Of a stretch of 10,165 nt of DNA, positions 7,069 through 10,165 are shown in pieces; position 1 is the first letter of the stretch, and each line of letters opens with the position of its first letter. This DNA comes from Larix sibirica (Eukaryota > Streptophyta > Pinopsida > Pinales > Pinaceae): NCBI GenBank assembly GCA_004151065.3, contig NWUY0300010717.1, positions 64,672-74,836 on the forward strand, written 5' to 3'. The notes under the pieces were generated by a model. It saw nothing but the letters and a program-made list of their open reading frames with translations, ran no database searches and was not told the origin of the DNA. Both the position numbers and the translations under genes were made by a program.

Positions 7069-7944
7069 AAGACCAAAATGGGACCAAGATTACTGATCAG
7101 GAAAATTTAAAATTCCATTTTAATCACTTCCGTGATCTCTACACGGATAAAGATGAAGCTGACTTGGATGCTCAAGCTGCTCTTCTTCATAACATCCCAT
7201 CGCTGATAACCGATGCTGAAAACAGTGAGCTCACCAAACCAGTTATGGAATATGAAATTCTTAATGCCATTTGGTCTCTTCAACTGGACAAAGCCCCTGG
7301 CCCAGATGGCTTTACCATAAATTTGTATAGAGCCGCTTGGGGGATAATAAAGGATGACTTGAAAAGAATTCTCAACTGGACTCGAAAGAAAGACAATATT
7401 GGTGGAGCAACCAACTCATATTTCTTAACCCTTCTCCCAAAGGACAAAATCCCCTCTCGATTGATCGTTTAAGGCCTATCTCCCTTTGCAACACTTCATA
7501 TAAAATCCTCTCCAAGATCTTGGCCACAAGAATGAAAAAAATTATGAATCGCCTTATCTCATAAACTTAGGGAGGCTTCATTGCAGGACGACAGATCCTT
7601 GACAACATTATCATCATCCAGGAAGCAATCCACTCAAGCATGGCCAAACATTAGCAAGGTATGGCTGTCAAACTGGATATGGCTAATGCTTTTGACAGAG
7701 TAAATCACTCTTTTTTGTTTGAAATTATGGTTATTTTTGGTTTCTCTAAAAGATTTGTTTGATGGGTTAAAGCGTGTATTAGCATCCCTTGGATTGCTCC
7801 TCTTGTCAATGGTAGGCCTACCAACTTCTTCCAAGCCTCTCGGGGCTTGAGGCAGGGTTTCCCCATGTCTCCCTTTCTGTACCTTCTGGTGGTTGAATCA
7901 CTGAGCAGAAATCTCCAGCTCCTTCAAGACTCCGACGAGTCAAA
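7010..7944 (+). pseudogene. LINE reverse transcriptase, fingers and palm through motif B (inverted 5' segment)
   Basis: Plus-strand RT in two frames. From about 6996 to 7472 the frame includes DKAPGPDGFTINLYRAAW (about 7289-7342), the classic LINE KAPGPDG motif, and ends near FLTLLPKDKIPS. After an indel near 7455-7462 the next frame reads LRPISLCNTSYKILSKILAT (7466-7525), then GGFIAGRQILDN, then KLDMANAFDRV, where the Asp codon at 7676-7678 is the motif A catalytic residue, then VNGRPTNFF and RGLRQGFPMSP (7841-7873), which is motif B. In-frame stops occur in the LIS-x-T-x-GGF segment (a TAG where Gln is usual), after AKH and before WVKA. Coding similarity runs to about 7944 and stops at the target-site duplication. 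Motif C is absent here and is found instead on the minus strand at 6536-6550. Confidence 0.9.
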
Positions 7945-7961
7945 AGAATAAAATCAAATCA
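7945..7961. repeat. Target-site duplication of the LINE, right copy
   Basis: Seventeen bases identical to 3144-3160, directly after the last RT codons of the inverted segment. Together the two copies define the insertion limits. Confidence 0.93.
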
Positions 7962-8859
7962 TTAATAAGTCACCTCATTTATATTATATGAACATAAACA
8001 TTATAATTTATTGTTGATGAAACAACCAATTTAGTACAATTCATTATACATATAATTGGTGTATAAATACCTAGTGTAGTAGACATGGTGATACAATCAA
8101 CCTCTAGATGATCACCACCAACGAACTTGGTAACAAACATATCATCCATAATAGTGTCTTCATGTCCTATTTTTCCATCTTGGTCTTCTTAGAATCCTCC
8201 AATAATGCATCCCATTCACTTTTGAGAACTATGGAAAGGCATTCATAAATATGGTAGAATGCTATATTTTTGCAACATTTTATTTACTTGATGTATATTC
8301 ACTTGCAACAAACCAAATTTCAAATTAGGGAAACATTGAGCATAGCATTCAACTTTCAACATAGCATAAGTGACATCGTTTCGACTTTCAATGATTGTAA
8401 GGTTAAACATTCATACTCGATATAAATTTTTATGAATATCCATGCACATCATCATAATTTAAACATCAATGAAACATCGTAAATATCATTATTGAAACAT
8501 ATACAATCATATTTTCCACAGGTGCACTCTAGTGGTTCAAATTCTTCGTAATATTGCACAAGTTCAAATTGTACATCTTCAAAAGTGAAATTGATGGCAC
8601 GGTCATAGGTTGTGATGGGTCTAATGTTCATGGATGTGTGACCACTTTGTCATGTGATGGAACTTGACGACTAAGACATTTATTTGGGTTAAGGGTTCAA
8701 ATGATGCCATGGGGTACTTGTAGTTTTCTTAGCCAAAATAATTTTTATTCTAAGAATGTTCTTCCAATTGGAGATAGAAAATAGGTGTCAAGGAGGTTGG
8801 TAAGAATTTCATTGATGGACTTGATAGACATAACAATGATGTGTGTACCATTGCATGGG
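7962..8859. other. AT-rich flank with an unrecognised decayed reading frame
   Basis: On the minus strand, 8188 down to 7982 is open for 69 codons and includes HEDTIMDDMFVTKFVGGDHL. A neighbouring frame at about 8256 to 8170 reads ECLSIVLKSEWDALLEDSKK and could be its continuation across one frameshift near 8170. The composition looks protein-like, but no family is recognised, so this is at best a relic of an older coding element into whose flank the LINE inserted. The remainder, about 8260-8859, holds nothing that could be identified. Confidence 0.35.
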
Positions 8860-9598
8860 TGTTAAGCCCCATATACATTACATTTATATTATTATATTAG
8901 TATTGTATTTATTGGTTGGCTAAGACCTTAATTGTAATTGTACCCGTGGTCTCACATATCAAAGTACCCATGGTAAAAATTCCAAGTCATGGTTCATTAA
9001 AAGTTCGAAGTTATAGTTTGTGGAAGTTAGGGTTCTTTTACTAGTCCAAAAACTAATCTCAAACGAGTGTTCTGGGTAAAAATGTTATATCTAAATCTTG
9101 AGAGATCTAAATTGAGTGACACATGTTGCATCAGAAGGGGGACAAACCATAGTGTTTAAGGTAAAAAAATTCAAAATTAGAACATGTAAATCAGATAGGT
9201 GTTAGTCTGTACAAGTTGCTCTCCTTAAAGGGACAAAAATAACAAGTTTGTGAAAGTTACCATAACTCTTTATTGGAACATCAAAATTGGGTCAAACCTA
9301 TGGGATTACAGAGAAGACATACTAGGATACTACATAACAAAATTTCAAACTTAGAGAGGCCTAAATTTCAAAGATAATTCAAGAGAAAGGTCGACCAGCA
9401 AGACAACCTACAAACCAAGGTTTCAAAAGGTATGTTAAGTTGAAACTTGCATAAATTTTGATTGGAATATATGTTTGGGTGATTCAAAAGGTGTGATCAA
9501 GAGGAAATAGATAAGAACTATAGTAAATATTAGTGGAATCTAATGAAAATGGGTGGATCAAAATTTACCACACCCTCTAAACCTTTCAAAGCTCAACC
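8860..9598 (+). other. Non-coding leader (possibly LTR) upstream of the gypsy gag
   Basis: About 740 bp without a recognisable reading frame directly upstream of the gag start. In Ty3/gypsy elements this position holds the 5' LTR, primer-binding site and leader. TGTTAAGCCCC at 8860 could be an LTR start, since it opens with TG, but no matching LTR lies in the window, no clear tRNA-complementary primer-binding site was found, and no LTR end could be fixed. The LTR assignment is therefore a guess based on position. Confidence 0.3.
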
Positions 9599-10165
9599 AT
9601 GACTCATGAAGAAAATGAAGAAATGTATAACCAGCTATCCAATTTGGTGTTCAAATTTAAGGAATTGAGTGATAGTCAGTGAGACATATTCAATTTTTAA
9701 ACACAAAAAGTAATATAGAAACTGAGTTGAAAGTGAATATGCAAAATATGGAAATGATGGATTTAAAGGATGGGAACGATGGATCAAAAGATGATATCAA
9801 AGATATGAAGGGGGTAATTCTGAATGAGATAAGACAACTCTTTACCCCTAATTCACCTCCTCAAGAAGAAGATAAAGAGAACAAAAGAATAGTGTCCCAA
9901 TCACATGTTGAAAATTTTGAAAGACAATTGGAGAATGAGGTTCAAGTTCCCAACACTTGATCATTCATCACTCCATAATCCACATCATCATGGGTTCAAC
10001 TTAGGACCAATGAACTAATTCATTCCCAAGGTTGATATGAGAAGTTTGATGGAAATGATCCAATAACATGGATATTCTAGATGGAGCAATTCTTTGATCT
10101 ACACCAAGTGCCAACTTTTTAAAATGTGACTTTTGCATCATTATATTTAGAGCCTGATCAATTTG
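9599..10165 (+). pseudogene. Ty3/gypsy retrotransposon gag, decayed, runs off the window
   Basis: The structural gag protein of an LTR retrotransposon packages element RNA in cytoplasmic particles. A likely start is the ATG at 9599, opening MTHEENEEMYNQLSNLVFKF and stopping at 9680-9682. A second frame continues from about 9679 to 9957 as an acidic, charged linker with SPPQEEDKENK. The same frame then reaches KFDGNDPITWIF, a stop, MEQFFDLHQVP, a stop, and FASLYLEPDQF at the window end, which is the conserved opening of the retrotransposon gag domain (FDG-x-DP-x-TW, QMEQ-F-FDLH). In-frame stops lie at 9958, 9976, 10033, 10078 and 10120; the one at 10078 replaces the usual Gln before MEQ, consistent with CAG to TAG change. 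The rest of gag and pol would lie beyond 10165. Confidence 0.8.

Larger units (their letters stand above)
3144..7961 (-). mobile_element. L1-type LINE insertion, 5'-truncated and 5'-inverted (twin priming), with 17-bp TSDs
   Basis: One retrotransposon insertion of about 4.78 kb, bounded by perfect 17-bp repeats AGAATAAAATCAAATCA at 3144-3160 and 7945-7961. The 3' segment (6601 down to 3161) lies on the minus strand and ends in poly(A), seen as T at 3162-3169. The 5' segment (6596 to 7944) lies inverted, reading on the plus strand. The inverted part holds the endonuclease end through RT motif B; the other part resumes about 17 codons before RT motif C. Joined in RNA order, the distance from motif B to motif C is about 41 codons, near the usual spacing in plant LINEs, so both parts come from one RNA with little loss. 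An outer junction at the 3' end of the inverted piece and an inner junction at its 5' end are what twin-primed reverse transcription produces. Stops and frameshifts in every domain show it is dead. Confidence 0.87.

Noticed and set aside
7634-7834. Minus-strand 66-codon frame
   Set aside because: It is antisense to the RT motif A region, which has clear family motifs on the plus strand.
3161-7944. Two independent LINE insertions in opposite orientation
   Set aside because: The parts are complementary rather than overlapping, share one pair of target-site duplications and one poly(A), and there is no second poly(A) or duplication at the inner junction.
8534-8544. Second SINE from a box B-like GGTTCAAATTC
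   Set aside because: No box A at suitable distance, no A-tail and no flanking duplication were found.

Overview
This window looks like repeat-rich intergenic DNA from a large plant nuclear genome. It is AT-rich, no intact gene spans it, and nearly every recognisable piece is a decayed retroelement: L1-type LINEs with plant-style zinc-binding and RNase H domains, a tRNA-derived SINE, and a Ty3/gypsy gag. A conifer or other gymnosperm fits the style of the elements, but that is inference. No bacterial-type operon, rRNA, CRISPR array or functional tRNA gene was seen.

Layout. Bases 64-241 are a 37-bp tandem repeat. Bases 242-1080 hold nothing recognisable apart from a short palindrome. From about 1080 to 2437 runs an old, frameshifted plus-strand LINE relic (connection region, zinc-binding domain, start of RNase H) carrying an internal 133-bp-period duplication. 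It ends at a two-base N gap, and the 31 bases just after the gap repeat 1139-1169 exactly. A short SINE with perfect 15-bp target-site duplications lies at 2678-2823.

The centrepiece is 3144-7961, about 4.8 kb between two perfect 17-bp direct repeats (3144-3160 and 7945-7961). It reads as a single 5'-truncated LINE insertion whose 5' part is inverted. On the minus strand, 6601 down to 3161 carries reverse transcriptase (RT) motif C, thumb, zinc-binding domain, RNase H, a coiled-coil-bearing C-terminal region, a 3' UTR and a short poly(A). On the plus strand, 6596 to 7944 carries the last endonuclease motif, the linker and RT up to just past motif B. The two halves meet head to head, are complementary in content, and together cover one ORF2 with almost nothing missing. 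This is the architecture expected from twin priming.

Bases 7962-8859 are AT-rich flank with a small unrecognised decayed reading frame on the minus strand. From about 9599 to the window end is the decayed start of a Ty3/gypsy gag on the plus strand, preceded by a non-coding leader and possibly LTR sequence. None of these elements looks able to move on its own: all coding parts are broken by stops or frameshifts.
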